A stretch of 64,000 nt of DNA from Streptomyces stelliscabiei (GTDB taxonomy: Bacteria > Actinomycetota > Actinomycetes > Streptomycetales > Streptomycetaceae). A program made the position numbers and the translations under genes. Under the pieces are notes generated by a model. The model worked only from the letters and a program-made list of their open reading frames with translations. It searched no databases and was not told the DNA's origin. The stretch spans positions 434,001-498,000 of the forward strand of contig NZ_JADBGF010000001.1 of assembly GCF_014873495.1 (NCBI RefSeq), written 5' to 3'. Shown piece by piece: positions 25,927-34,846 of this stretch (its first letter is position 1; each line of letters opens with the position of its first letter).

Positions 25927-26850
25927 TCATTCCTGGCCCAGTCCCTCGCGCCAGCTCGGGCGCAGCGGCTTCCAGCCCAGAGCCGTACGGGCGCGGTCAT
26001 TGGCCGCGCCGTGTGCTGCGGTGAGCTGGTGGGCCAGGAACCAGCCGAGCAGCCGGGGCGCGAGGTCCTCCGGGATCGTACGAGGGGCCGGGCCGCCCAG
26101 CGCCTGAGCCCAGTGGGGCAGCCACTGCGCGGCCGGGGCCGGGTCGTCGTCCGTCACATGGAACACCCCGGTGGCCTCCGACTCGACGGCGGCGACCGTG
26201 GCTCCCACGGCGTCCTCCACGTGCAGGAACGACGTGATCCCCGTGCCGTTCCCGGGCAGCGGGAGCTGCCCGGCCCGTACCGCCTGGGCTGCCCCGCCGT
26301 CGCGGGCGTACATGGTGCCGGGGCCGTACAGCGTGCCGTACCGCAGGACCGCGCCGGCGAGCGGTCCGCTGTTCAGAACCAGGCGCTCCAACTCGGCGAC
26401 AGCCCGTACGGTGGCGGCCCAGCCGGGATCGGGTGCGTCCACGTACAGCGGTGCGTCCTCGTCGAGGACCGGTTCCTCGGCCGGGGCGGCCGCGAAGGCG
26501 ACGGACTGCGCGACCAGCCGTCGCGCACCGGCCGCCCGGGCCGCCTCCATCAGGTGGGCGGTGCCCTCGGTACGCAGGCGCGCGGTCAGGGCGAAGGCCG
26601 CCGCCGGGTCGTCGCCCAGCAGGCGCAGCGCCGTCATCTGATGGACCACCACCTCGGGGCGGACGGCCGACACCGCCGACACCAGGGCCTCACGGTCGAG
26701 GGCGTCGGCGCTCACGACGCTGTCCGCCTCCGGGGCCCGCTCCCGCGACTCCTGGCGCACCAGCGCGCTCACCTCATGGCCCCGGGCCCGCAGCGCTCCC
26801 ACCAGGGGGTGGCCGATCACTCCTGTGGCCCCGGCGACGAGAATACGCAT
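25927..26850 (-). CDS. NAD-dependent epimerase/dehydratase-like protein
   Basis: The 307-aa extended-SDR protein opens with the nucleotide fold MRILVAGATGVIGHPLVGALRARGHEV and contains VVVHQMTALR, RRLVAQSVAFA and LRYGTLYGPGT. The YxxxK catalytic pair is not evident: where it is expected the sequence reads GWAATVRAVAELERLV. It may therefore be a reductase-like or regulatory member rather than a sugar epimerase. The C-terminal helix GWKPLRPSWREGL is typical of this family in Streptomyces. ATG 26850 has only AGGAATGAAGC upstream, acceptable as a ribosome site. Confidence 0.85.
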   Translation of the reverse strand: MRILVAGATGVIGHPLVGALRARGHEVSALVRQESRERAPEADSVVSADALDREALVSAVSAVRPEVVVHQMTALRLLGDDPAAAFALTARLRTEGTAHLMEAARAAGARRLVAQSVAFAAAPAEEPVLDEDAPLYVDAPDPGWAATVRAVAELERLVLNSGPLAGAVLRYGTLYGPGTMYARDGGAAQAVRAGQLPLPGNGTGITSFLHVEDAVGATVAAVESEATGVFHVTDDDPAPAAQWLPHWAQALGGPAPRTIPEDLAPRLLGWFLAHQLTAAHGAANDRARTALGWKPLRPSWREGLGQE

Positions 26851-28070
26851 GCTTCATTCCTCCGTATCGGTAGAGAGAGGGTGCGAACCGCCTCGGCGGA
26901 CGGCACGCCTTGTCACACTTGTGCGGACCGTTCTCGGTCAGGGCACGCCGAGCCCTCGGACCGGCCCGCGTGGAGTCGCGCACGGGCCGGTTCGAGCCTT
27001 CCGGCGGACCACCCGTCGGCACCCTGGCGAGGACGACATCCCGCCAGGGCATGCGGACGGTATCGGGGCGCGGCGCGAGGTGTCCGGGAGGAGGTCCTTG
27101 GTCGACCCATCCGGCGCTTTTCCGCCAAGTCGGCGGCCAGGCGGTCCGCCTGATGCCCCGTTCGCTGCCGCATACCGCTGTCCGGTCCCGCCGCGCCGGT
27201 GCCGCGTGATGCGCGCATGGCGCCCGCACAGGGCGCGCACTGGACGCGGTGCCCGGCCCTCGATCACGTCGGGCCGGGGGCCATCGGGTACCCCGGGAAA
27301 GTTCTTGCGGCAGGTCAGCGGCTCCCGAAGGACGGCCGTGGTGACGATGAACGGCGCGGGGTCCCGTACCGCTGCCGTGCTTCGTTCACCGGGACTCGCG
27401 TGCGCATTCTTTCGCTCCGCGCCGGACGACCCCGCCTCCGAATCCGTCGAGGCCAAGGGGTCGATGTCGGGGACCGGGACATCCACGCCTGAGAGCGACT
27501 CCAGGTGCAGTGGCGGGCTCGATCGGCTCGGCAAGGCGAGACCTAACACTCCGACGGCCACCGTGGTCACGTGTGGACTCCGGCCGACGACAGTCGCCTT
27601 GACCGAAATCGTGTGCCCCGTTCTCGCATCCCACCGCCACTGCCACGCCCGAAAATCGATGGTCGTGCAACTTTCAAGGACTCGTCGCGCATCAGCATTC
27701 CCCTTGTGATCACGCGTTGGCAAGGCGTAGCCACGGGTGGATTTATATGCCGCCCACCGCATGATTACCGGAAAGGAATCGAGGACTGCCGTCATGCCCG
27801 ATTGGACGCCGAGCAGGGAATTTGTGGATCATTGCGCGCAATGACACGCTCGGTCTGCATCGCCTTGAACGCGCTCCGGGCGGCACGGCAGCCTCACTGC
27901 TGTACCGGCCGAGCAGCAGCCTCGTTACGGCATCCACGCGCACATGCGGGGTAGTTCCCGTTTCCGGCACTCCGGGCCGGCGTAAAGCGGCGTCCCTTCA
28001 CGGGTGCACGGTTCAGCAGATGACAGACCGTCGCGAGGCTGCTGTCTCCAGGCGGCGGAAGTGGGCGGGA
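26851..28070. other. 1.2-kb stretch without a supported gene
   Basis: Long frames exist on both strands, but none has a recognisable domain, and the longest minus-strand frame (27795 to 26938) loses protein-like composition after about 130 codons. The part from about 27540 to 27960 is visibly richer in A/T than its surroundings, which suggests regulatory or foreign DNA. Nothing can be assigned. Confidence 0.4.
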
Positions 28071-28780
28071 CTACCTGGTCTTGAAGCGGTCCGGGTGCAC
28101 GAAGTCCAGGCCGTCGACGGTCTGTTTGCCGAGCGCCTCGTGTGCGGCGATGTGGCCGTAGCCGGTGGCCATTTTGAAGCCCTTGCCGAGAAAGAACCCA
28201 GTGCCGATTTCGGTGACTTTCGCGATTTCTTCCCGGGTGAGTTCTCTGGGGACGGAGTCCGGGTCGGGGGTTGCTCTTGCGCGCCCGGCCAGCGGTCCGT
28301 CCACGGATGCCTTGACCGTCACGCCGTCGACGGCGGGTGCGCCGTACAGGGAGCGATCCTCGTACCACCGGCTGAAGATGGGGAAGTTCTCCGGTGCGAA
28401 CTGTGTGGCCTCCTGGGCGATGAACCAGGTCAGGACGATCCGATGGGTTTCCGTGACGGCCTTGAGGTGGTCGGGCATGAGCCTTCGGGACCAGCCGCCC
28501 GAGGCGACGATGACCTTGTCGAAGGTCCAGGTTCTGTCGCCCGCGGTGACGACGACGCCGTGGTCGGTTTCGGCGATGCTGTCCACGGGGGTGTTCTCAA
28601 GGACGGTGGCACCGTTGGCCCGGGCCGCCGCGACGGCGGCGCTGACGGCGCGGTCGGTGCGCAGAACACCGGCGCGGGGGTCGTGGACGGCGCAGTCGTC
28701 GGGGCGGAGGTTGTGCTGGGGATAGCGGTCCGCCATCTCCTCCCGGCTCAGGACGCCGTGCTCGGCTCCGGGGCGATTCG
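28071..28780 (-). pseudogene. FAD-dependent amine oxidase (SolA/DAO-like), 5'-truncated
   Basis: The frame is clean from about 28780 (AEHGVLSREEMADRYPQHNL) to the stop. It contains RTDRAVSAAVAAARANGATVLENTPV, VIVASGGWSRRLMPDHL and GFFLGKGFKMATGYGHIAAHEALGKQ, ending DGLDFVHPDRFKTR. This is the second half or more of an N-methyl-amino-acid/sarcosine-oxidase-like flavoenzyme. The N-terminal dinucleotide-binding fold is absent because the sequence upstream turns into a RidA fragment. ATG 28736 could start a short protein but it could not bind FAD normally. Confidence 0.75.
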
Positions 28781-28846
28781 ACCCTCGCGCCGCACCCGTG
28801 GAGGCCGGTCCACCGCCACACCGCTGTTGCGCCTGCTCAACAGTCC

Positions 28847-29019
28847 GGTGCAGAGAATCTGGATCTCCACCGGACTGTTGAGCGGCAGCCCGGCGAAACC
28901 GACCGCGGTACGGGCGCGCCGTCCGTTGTCGCCCAGTACTTCGATGAGCAGTTCATGGCCGCGTCGGCCACGCGCGACTGCTCACCGAAGTCCGGCGTGC
29001 CGGCGACGAAGACCAGCAT
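28847..29019 (-). pseudogene. RidA-family (YjgF) C-terminal fragment
   Basis: MLVFVAGTPDFGEQSRVADAA, then after one frameshift near 28957 HELLIEVLGDNGRRARTAVGFAGLPLNSPVEIQIL, matches the second half of RidA-type enamine/imine deaminases. Such proteins often accompany amine oxidases to clear reactive imines, and it lies just upstream of the oxidase remnant on the same strand. Both ends are missing. Confidence 0.65.
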
Positions 29020-29029
29020 CTGCGCAATC

Positions 29030-29529
29030 CGGCCCGTCCGAGCGACGACATCGCGCTGGTCGTCGCGCGGACCCGCCTGCTGGAGCCCTCCCTGGTCGCC
29101 GACTGGGAGGTCCCGGCGGATCCCGCCTCCGTCGCCGGGATCCGAGCCGATGTGGCCCGCCGCCTCACGGAGTGGGGCTGGAGGATCTCGCCTTCGCGAC
29201 CGAACTCGTGATCAGCGAACCGGTCACCAACACCATTCGCTACGGCGTCGAGCCAAGACGGCTGCGGGTGCTCCGGGAGGGCACCAGCCTGATCTGCGCG
29301 GTCGCCGACGGCAGCAGCACCTCACCGCACCTGCGACGGGCGGCCGACACCGACGAGGGCGGGCGGGGCCTGTTCCTCGTCGCCCAGTTCACGCAGCGCT
29401 GGGGGCACCCGCTACCTGCCCCGCGCCAAGGTGATCTGGACGGAGCGGTCGCTCCACAGCACGTCGGCCGAACCCGACGCGGACATGGCCGAAGCGCTGC
29501 TGGACCAATGGAGCGACGCGGACTGGTGA
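29030..29529 (+). pseudogene. SpoIIE-phosphatase/HATPase regulatory protein, 3' fragment
   Basis: Pieces in three frames read RPSDDIALVVARTRLLEPSLVADWEVP, then GLEDLAFATELVISEPVTNTIRYGVEPRRLRVL and DGSSTSPHLRRAADTDEGGRGLFLVAQFT, then KVIWTERSLHSTSAEPDADMAEALLDQW with a stop at about 29529. This is the C-terminal end of the SpoIIE phosphatase domain plus the RsbW-like ATPase common in Streptomyces PAS/GAF proteins. Frameshifts near 29174 and 29402 and loss of the N-terminal domains make it non-functional. Confidence 0.75.
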
Positions 29530-29578
29530 TCGCCGTGACGCTCGGGCACGTGCACGACCGGCGCCCGCGCCGTGGGGC

Positions 29579-30313
29579 TCAGAACGCCGTGTAGCCTCCG
29601 TCCACGGGCAGGACGGCACCGGTGACATACGACGACTCCGGGCAGGCGAGAAAGAGGACCGCGTCGGCGATCTCCTCGGGTGTGGCGAGCCTGCGGAGCG
29701 GGATGGAGTCCTCTCTGACGCGCCGGTGGGCAGCAGGGTCGGGGCGTCGCTGGAACGACGCCTCGATGATCGGCGTCATGGTCAGACCGGGCGCCACCAC
29801 GTTGACGCGGACGCCGCGGGGCGCCCATTCGATGGCGGCGCCGCGGGCGAGCGCGATGAGGCCGCCCTTGGCCGCGGAGTACAAGGTCTGGTTCGGCATG
29901 CCGACCATGCCGAGGCGCGAGCTGACGCACACCATCGACCCTCCGGACCGGGGTGCAAGCGGCATCAGGTGCTTCATCACCAGGAAGGCGCTCAGGAGGT
30001 TGCTGTGGAGCAGGTCGCGTGCGTCATCGGCCGTCGTCTCCGAGAGCGGGCCGGACTTCTGAAGTCCGTGGCAGAGGACGACCACTCCCACGTCACCGAA
30101 ATGATCCGCCGCACTGGCGGCGAGTTCGGAGACGAAGGCCTCGTCATTGAGGTCGCCGGGGAGGTAGAGCTCGTCCGGATGGCTCTCGGGCAGCTCGGGT
30201 CGCCGTCCGGTGAGCAGCAGGTTGGCGCCCTCGCGGCGGAAGTGGGAGGCCACCGCCTGGCCGATGCCGCTCGATGCTCCGGTGATCACGGCGTTCACGT
30301 CCTGCAGTCTCAT
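29579..30313 (-). CDS. Short-chain dehydrogenase/reductase
   Basis: The 244-aa classical SDR has GASSGIG at 12-18 for NAD(P) binding, CHG in the NNAG position, a catalytic Ser in VCVSSRLG and YSAAKGG (Tyr/Lys). APGLTMTP and SSYVTGAVLPVDGGYTAF end the fold. A strong GAGGAGGAA ribosome site precedes ATG 30313. It follows aspA by 49 bp, separated by a hairpin that spans the aspA stop, so it may be read at a reduced level from the upstream operon. The substrate is unknown; semialdehyde or hydroxy-acid interconversion would fit the neighbourhood. Confidence 0.88.
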   Translation of the reverse strand: MRLQDVNAVITGASSGIGQAVASHFRREGANLLLTGRRPELPESHPDELYLPGDLNDEAFVSELAASAADHFGDVGVVVLCHGLQKSGPLSETTADDARDLLHSNLLSAFLVMKHLMPLAPRSGGSMVCVSSRLGMVGMPNQTLYSAAKGGLIALARGAAIEWAPRGVRVNVVAPGLTMTPIIEASFQRRPDPAAHRRVREDSIPLRRLATPEEIADAVLFLACPESSYVTGAVLPVDGGYTAF

Positions 30314-30330
30314 GTGCGTTCCTCCTCAGT

Positions 30331-30368
30331 CTCTGACGGGCCGGTACCGGGATCAGCGGCCGTCAGAG
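30331..30368. terminator. Hairpin at the aspA 3' end
   Basis: CTCTGACGG (30331-30339) and CCGTCAGAG (30360-30368) form a perfect 9-bp stem with a 20-nt G/C-rich loop. It spans the aspA stop codon. No U-run follows, as is usual in actinobacteria; it could be a partial terminator or a stabilising 3' end. Confidence 0.5.
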
Positions 30369-31772
30369 CAGTACCTGACCACTGCCGGCGACAACCTCCG
30401 GCCGCAGCAGGCGGGTGAGGGTGTCGGCGGGCAGCAGGCCTTTCTCCTGGACGAGTTCGGCCACGCCCCGGCCGGTGGCGAGGGCCTCCTTGGCGATGTC
30501 GGTGGCCGCCGAGTAGCCGATGTAGGGGTTGAGGGCGGTCACCAGGCCGATGCTGTTCTCCACGCTCGCGCGCAGCGCCTCGGTGTTGGCGGTGATGCCG
30601 TCCACGCACCGCTCGGCCAGCGTCAGGCAGGCGGCGCGCAGATGGGTGAGGGACTCCGACAGGGAGTGCAGGATGATCGGCTCGAAGGCGTTGAGCTGCA
30701 GCTGCCCGGCCTCGGCGGCCATCGTGATGGCGACGTCGTTGCCGATGACCTCGAAGGCGACCTGGTTGACGACCTCGGGGATCACCGGGTTGACCTTGCC
30801 GGGCATGATCGACGAACCGGCCTGCACCGGCGGCAGGTTGATCTCGTTCAGGCCCGCGCGCGGGCCGGAGGACAGCAGCCGCAGGTCGTTGCAGGTCTTG
30901 GAGAGCTTCACCGCGACCCGCTTGAGCACACCCGACATCTGCACGAACGCGCCGCAGTCCTGCGTGGCCTCCACCAGGTTCGCGGCCGTCACCAGCGGCA
31001 GCCCGGTGATGGCGGCGAGGTGACGCCGCGCCGACTCGGCGTACCCGGCCGGGGCGTTCAGCCCCGTACCGATGGCCGTCGCACCCAGGTTGATCTCATG
31101 GATCAGCTCGACGGCCTCGGCAAGACGGGACCGGTCCTCGTCGATCATGACGGCGAACGCGGAGAACTCCTGACCGAGGGTCATGGGCACCGCGTCCTGG
31201 AGCTGGGTGCGTCCCATCTTCAGCACGTCACGGAACTCGACCGCCTTGCGGGCGAAGGAGTCCTGGAGCACCGCCATCGCCCGGAGCAGCTCGCGCACGG
31301 CGTAGACGGTCGCGATCTTCACGGCGGTCGGGTAGACGTCGTTGGTGGACTGGCCGAGGTTCACGTCCTCGTTGGGGTGCAGGTACCCGTACTCGCCCCT
31401 GGCGTGGCCCAGCAGTTCCAGCGCCCGGTTGGCGATGACCTCGTTGGCGTTCATGTTGGTGGAGGTGCCGGCGCCGCCCTGGATGACGTCGACGACGAAC
31501 TGGTCGTGCAGCTTGCCGTCACGGATCTCCCGGCAGGCCTCGACGATCGCGGCGGCCTTGTCGGGGGCGAGCAGACCCAGTTCCTCGTTGGCCCGGGCGG
31601 CGGCCTCCTTCACGGCGGCCAGGGCGTCGATCAGGTGCGGGTAGGCGGAGATCGGGGTGCCGGTGATGGGGAAGTTCTCCGTGGCGCGCAGCGTGTGCAC
31701 GCCCCAGTACGCGTCGGCGGGAACGTCACGGTCGCCGAGGAGATCGTGCTCGATGCGGGTGTCGGCGGTCAT
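30363..31772 (-). CDS. aspA: Aspartate ammonia-lyase
   Basis: The 469-aa protein of the fumarase/aspartase superfamily has GTSTNMNANEV at 102-112, QSTNDVYPTA at 141-150 and the mobile-loop signature GSSIMPGKVNPV at 319-330. Family knowledge: it deaminates L-aspartate to fumarate and ammonia (or the reverse); the length and motifs match aspartase rather than fumarase C, though the two are close. It begins about 90 bp after the FAD oxidoreductase gene, behind a strong hairpin (31805-31836). Its placement at the end of the amine/amino-acid cluster suggests it delivers aspartate formed by that pathway to the TCA cycle. Confidence 0.9.
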   Translation of the reverse strand: MTADTRIEHDLLGDRDVPADAYWGVHTLRATENFPITGTPISAYPHLIDALAAVKEAAARANEELGLLAPDKAAAIVEACREIRDGKLHDQFVVDVIQGGAGTSTNMNANEVIANRALELLGHARGEYGYLHPNEDVNLGQSTNDVYPTAVKIATVYAVRELLRAMAVLQDSFARKAVEFRDVLKMGRTQLQDAVPMTLGQEFSAFAVMIDEDRSRLAEAVELIHEINLGATAIGTGLNAPAGYAESARRHLAAITGLPLVTAANLVEATQDCGAFVQMSGVLKRVAVKLSKTCNDLRLLSSGPRAGLNEINLPPVQAGSSIMPGKVNPVIPEVVNQVAFEVIGNDVAITMAAEAGQLQLNAFEPIILHSLSESLTHLRAACLTLAERCVDGITANTEALRASVENSIGLVTALNPYIGYSAATDIAKEALATGRGVAELVQEKGLLPADTLTRLLRPEVVAGSGQVLL

Positions 31773-31804
31773 GGGGCCTGTGCCCTCTCTCGGGAGGCAT
31801 GGTG

Positions 31805-31836
31805 GGGGCCTTCCACGCCGCTGCGCGGAAGGCCCC
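31805..31836 (-). terminator. Terminator hairpin at the end of the transporter/oxidase operon
   Basis: GGGGCCTTCC (31805-31814), a 12-nt loop, GGAAGGCCCC (31827-31836) form a perfect 10-bp stem. It lies 28 bp past the FAD oxidoreductase stop and 33 bp before the aspA start on the same strand, so aspA probably has its own promoter or receives only read-through. Confidence 0.7.
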
Positions 31837-31864
31837 GCGGTGTCACCGGTGTTCCGGCACCTGC

Positions 31865-33148
31865 TCAGAGAAGGCGGTCCTTCGCCTTGTAATAGGCACC
31901 GCCGAACGGCAGGAACCAGGGTGTGCCGTTGTAGAAGGGGACGGGCACCTTCGGGAAGCCGAAGCCACGCAGCGGGTTGGCCTCGGGCTTGCCGTCCATC
32001 ATCTCGGCGACCGCACGGCCCATGTACGTGGCCATCTGGACGCCGTGACCGCAGTAACCCATGGAGTAGTAGAGGCCGTTGACTTCACCCGCGTGCGGAA
32101 TGCGGTCCCAGGAGAAACCGACCATGCCGCCCCACACGTAGTCGATGCGCACCCCCGCCAGCTGCGGGAAGATCTCGGTCATCTCCCGCTTGAGGATGTC
32201 ACCGCTCTTGGCGTCGGAGGCCGGGTTGGACGGGGCGAAGCGTGCCCGGCCGCCGAAGGCGAGGCGGTTGTCCGGGGTGAGGCGGACGTAGTGGCCGACG
32301 TTCTTGTGGGCGACCAGCAGACGGCCGTTGGGGATGAGTTCCTTGGCGCGTGCCTCCCCCAACGGTTCGGTGACGATGATGAAGCTGCCGACGTTGATGA
32401 GCCGCTTGCGGAACCATGGCATCGACTTGTCGGTGTAGGCGTCCGTCGCCGCCATGACCTGCTTGGCACGAATGGTGCCGTTCATGGTCTCCACCACGAA
32501 GCCGCCGCCGGGGAGGCGGGTGAGGCCGGTGGCGGCGTTGCGCTCGTGGATCTCGGCGCCGGCGCGTTCGGCGGCGTCCGCGAGGCCGCCGACGAACTTG
32601 CCCACGTGCAGGGCGGCGCTGTCGGGGTCGAGCAGGGCGCCGTGGTAGTAGTCCGTGCCGAGTTCTGCGCGGAGTTCGCTCCTGCTGAGGACGATCGTCT
32701 CGTGGCCGAAGTTGTCGGCCAGGTCACGTTGCTTGGCTCGCAGGCCGTCGAAGTGCCCGGGCTTGCAGACGGCGCCGAGGCGCCCGGCACGGTGGAAGTC
32801 GCAGTCGATGTCCTCGGTCCTGGTGAGTTCCTCGACGACGTCGACGGCGTCGCGGAAGGCGTTGTACAGCTCCAGGGCGCGCTCCTGGCCGTAGCGCTTG
32901 CGCGCCTCGGCGGGGCTGATGGTGATGCCCTGGGTGCACATGCTGCCGTTGCGCCCGGAGGCGCCCGAGCCGACCTGGTCCTTCTCGACGAGGACGGTCC
33001 GGGCGCCCTTGCGGGCGGTGTGGTAGGCAGTGGACAGGCCGGTGAGGCCGCCGCCGATGACCACCACGTCCGCCTCGTCGGGCAGGGCCTTTCCGGAGCG
33101 GTCGGGTCGGGCGGGGGCTGTGTCCAGCCAGTAGGGGATCTGCTTCAT
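31865..33148 (-). CDS. FAD-dependent amine oxidoreductase (gamma-glutamylputrescine oxidase-like)
   Basis: The 427-aa DAO-fold enzyme begins MKQIPYWLDTAP and has the FAD fold VVVIGGGLTGLSTAYHTARKGARTVLVEKD and the GSGASGRNGSMCTQG loop that in PuuB-like enzymes contacts the flavin. A second dinucleotide motif follows, ending in GLYYSMGYCGHGVQMATYMGRAVAEMM. Family members oxidise secondary or primary amines to imines with O2 or another acceptor. It is the last gene of the transporter operon before a strong terminator. Pseudogenes of the same family lie at 19270-19640 and 28071-28780. ATG 33148 is supported by similarity of the IPYWLDT start to PuuB-type proteins. Confidence 0.87.
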   Translation of the reverse strand: MKQIPYWLDTAPARPDRSGKALPDEADVVVIGGGLTGLSTAYHTARKGARTVLVEKDQVGSGASGRNGSMCTQGITISPAEARKRYGQERALELYNAFRDAVDVVEELTRTEDIDCDFHRAGRLGAVCKPGHFDGLRAKQRDLADNFGHETIVLSRSELRAELGTDYYHGALLDPDSAALHVGKFVGGLADAAERAGAEIHERNAATGLTRLPGGGFVVETMNGTIRAKQVMAATDAYTDKSMPWFRKRLINVGSFIIVTEPLGEARAKELIPNGRLLVAHKNVGHYVRLTPDNRLAFGGRARFAPSNPASDAKSGDILKREMTEIFPQLAGVRIDYVWGGMVGFSWDRIPHAGEVNGLYYSMGYCGHGVQMATYMGRAVAEMMDGKPEANPLRGFGFPKVPVPFYNGTPWFLPFGGAYYKAKDRLL

Positions 33149-33197
33149 GGCGTGCGTCCTCTGTGTTCTCGGTCCTGTTTCGCCGTCGGGCCCTCGG

Positions 33198-33863
33198 TCA
33201 GCAGCCGAGGAGCTTCGGCAGGCCCGACAGATCGGGCAGCTCGTCGTAGGGCTGGTAGTCGGCGCTGCCGGGGTGGCCGTAGCGGTTGATCCACACGCGG
33301 CGCTTCAGGCCGAGGTCGCGGGTGGGGATGTGGTCGTACTCCCAGCCCTGGGCGGTGTGGATGACCTGGGAGGGCTCGACACCCATGGTCTTGAAGGCGT
33401 GCTCGAAGGTCTGGCGGTCCGGCTTGTAGGCGCCGGCCTGCTGGGCGGTGATGACGTAGTCGAACTCGACACCGATGTTCTCCACGTTCCGCGCGATCAG
33501 GTTGTCGTCGGTGTTGGAGATGATGGCGATCTCGTACTTGGTCTTCAGGGCACGCAGCGCGTCCGGGACCTCCGGGAAGGGGCCGAAGGTGGGGACGGCC
33601 TCGACCAGGGCGTCGCCGTCGGACTCGCGGTACTCCAGGCCGTGCAGGCGCATGGCGTTGCGCAGGCTGGAGTGCAGGATCTCGTGGTAGGGGCGGTAGG
33701 CCTCCAGGACGGCCTGGAACCGCATGACGCGGAAGTCGTCGAGGAACTCGTCGACGTCCAGATTGTCCAGGTCCAGCCGGTCTTCCAGAACCTTCAGGGT
33801 CGTGGGGGCCAGCTCGAAGTTGATGAGGGTCGCGTAGGCGTCGAAGGTGACGATCTCTCGCAT
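33198..33863 (-). CDS. HAD-superfamily hydrolase, haloacid dehalogenase type II-like
   Basis: The 221-aa protein has the nucleophile motif FDAYATLINFE (Asp near residue 7), motif II IISNTDDN and lysine in GAYKPDRQTFEHAFKTMG. Motif III is in TAQGWEYDHIPTRDLGLKRRVWINRYG. Type II haloacid dehalogenases and related phosphatases share this layout; the AYATL variant (rather than AYGTL) and the absence of a known halogenated substrate leave its role open. It sits 44 bp after the aldo/keto reductase and 49 bp before the oxidase gene within the operon, so a dehalogenation or dephosphorylation step in that pathway is possible. Confidence 0.85.
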   Translation of the reverse strand: MREIVTFDAYATLINFELAPTTLKVLEDRLDLDNLDVDEFLDDFRVMRFQAVLEAYRPYHEILHSSLRNAMRLHGLEYRESDGDALVEAVPTFGPFPEVPDALRALKTKYEIAIISNTDDNLIARNVENIGVEFDYVITAQQAGAYKPDRQTFEHAFKTMGVEPSQVIHTAQGWEYDHIPTRDLGLKRRVWINRYGHPGSADYQPYDELPDLSGLPKLLGC

Positions 33864-33907
33864 GATGTCCAGCCTCGGGGTCGCGGGTTTCCGGAAAGGG
33901 TGGGGCT

Positions 33908-34846
33908 TCAGACGACGCGTTCGCCGGGGGCGACGATCGCGTCGAGCTCGGCCAGGTCGGCCGGGCTCGGTATCCAGTCGGCCGCCGCCGCGTTGGCGGT
34001 GACCTGTTCGGGGGTCATGGCTCCGCAGATGACGGAGCCGACGGCGGGCAGGGCCGCCAGTGCGCCGACCGCGACCTGGAGGAGGGTCAGGCCGCGTTCG
34101 GCGCCGTATTCGGTAAGTGCCTCGACCCTGTCCAGGGCCGCGTCGGTGAGCCAGCCCTGGCGCCAGGACAGGCGGCTGCCGGGCGGGGGCTCCGCACCGC
34201 GGCGGTACTTTCCGCTGAGCAGACCGTTGGCCAGCGGGTAGTACGGCAGCAGTCCGAGGCCGTGGTGCACGCAGGCAGGGATCAGTTCCTGCTCCACCTC
34301 GCGGTCGAGCAGGTGGTAGCGCGCCTGGGTGGTCACGAAGGCGTCCGTGACCTGATCGGCCGGGAGGTTGGAGCAGCCGATGTGGCGGATCTTCCCTTCG
34401 TCGACCAGCTCCTGGAGCGCGGCGACCGTCTCCTCCAGCGGCGTGACGCCGTCGGGTTCGTGGTACTGGTACAGGTCGATCCGGTCGGTGCCGAGCCGAC
34501 CGAGCGAAGCCTCGACCGCGTAGCGGATGTAGGCGCGGGATCCACGCGGGCCGTACAGGTCGGCGTCCCGGCCCATCTCCATGCCGAACTTGGTGGCCAG
34601 CACCACGGTGTCGCGGCGGCCCTTGAGCGCGGCACCGAGGAGCCGTTCACCGTCGCCACGGAGGCCGCCCCGCTCGCCGAACCCGCCGTACATGTCGGCG
34701 GTGTCGAACAGCGTGATCCCGGTGTCGAGAGCGGCGTGGACGACGGCCTTCGTGCCGTCCTCGTCCAGGCGGGCGCCGAAGTTGTTGCCGCCCACGCCGA
34801 CCACCGAGACGACCGGGCCGCGCTCTCCGAGCGAGCGGTATCTCAT
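33908..34846 (-). CDS. Aldo/keto reductase
   Basis: The 312-aa TIM-barrel reductase has the start [23 protein letters not shown], catalytic Asp and Tyr in FDTADMYGG, Lys in LATKFG and His in LYQYHEPDG. The NADPH-binding end is [18 protein letters not shown]. It overlaps the aldehyde dehydrogenase stop by ATGA. In the operon it could reduce an aldehyde intermediate to an alcohol, giving the cell an alternative to the dehydrogenase, but the substrate is not evident. Confidence 0.88.
   Translation of the reverse strand: MRYRSLGERGPVVSVVGVGGNNFGARLDEDGTKAVVHAALDTGITLFDTADMYGGFGERGGLRGDGERLLGAALKGRRDTVVLATKFGMEMGRDADLYGPRGSRAYIRYAVEASLGRLGTDRIDLYQYHEPDGVTPLEETVAALQELVDEGKIRHIGCSNLPADQVTDAFVTTQARYHLLDREVEQELIPACVHHGLGLLPYYPLANGLLSGKYRRGAEPPPGSRLSWRQGWLTDAALDRVEALTEYGAERGLTLLQVAVGALAALPAVGSVICGAMTPEQVTANAAAADWIPSPADLAELDAIVAPGERVV

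Noticed and set aside
26938..27795. Minus-strand 285-codon frame as a real gene
   Set aside because: Only the first third looks protein-like, no domain or ribosome site is visible, and the rest is low-complexity Pro/Arg.
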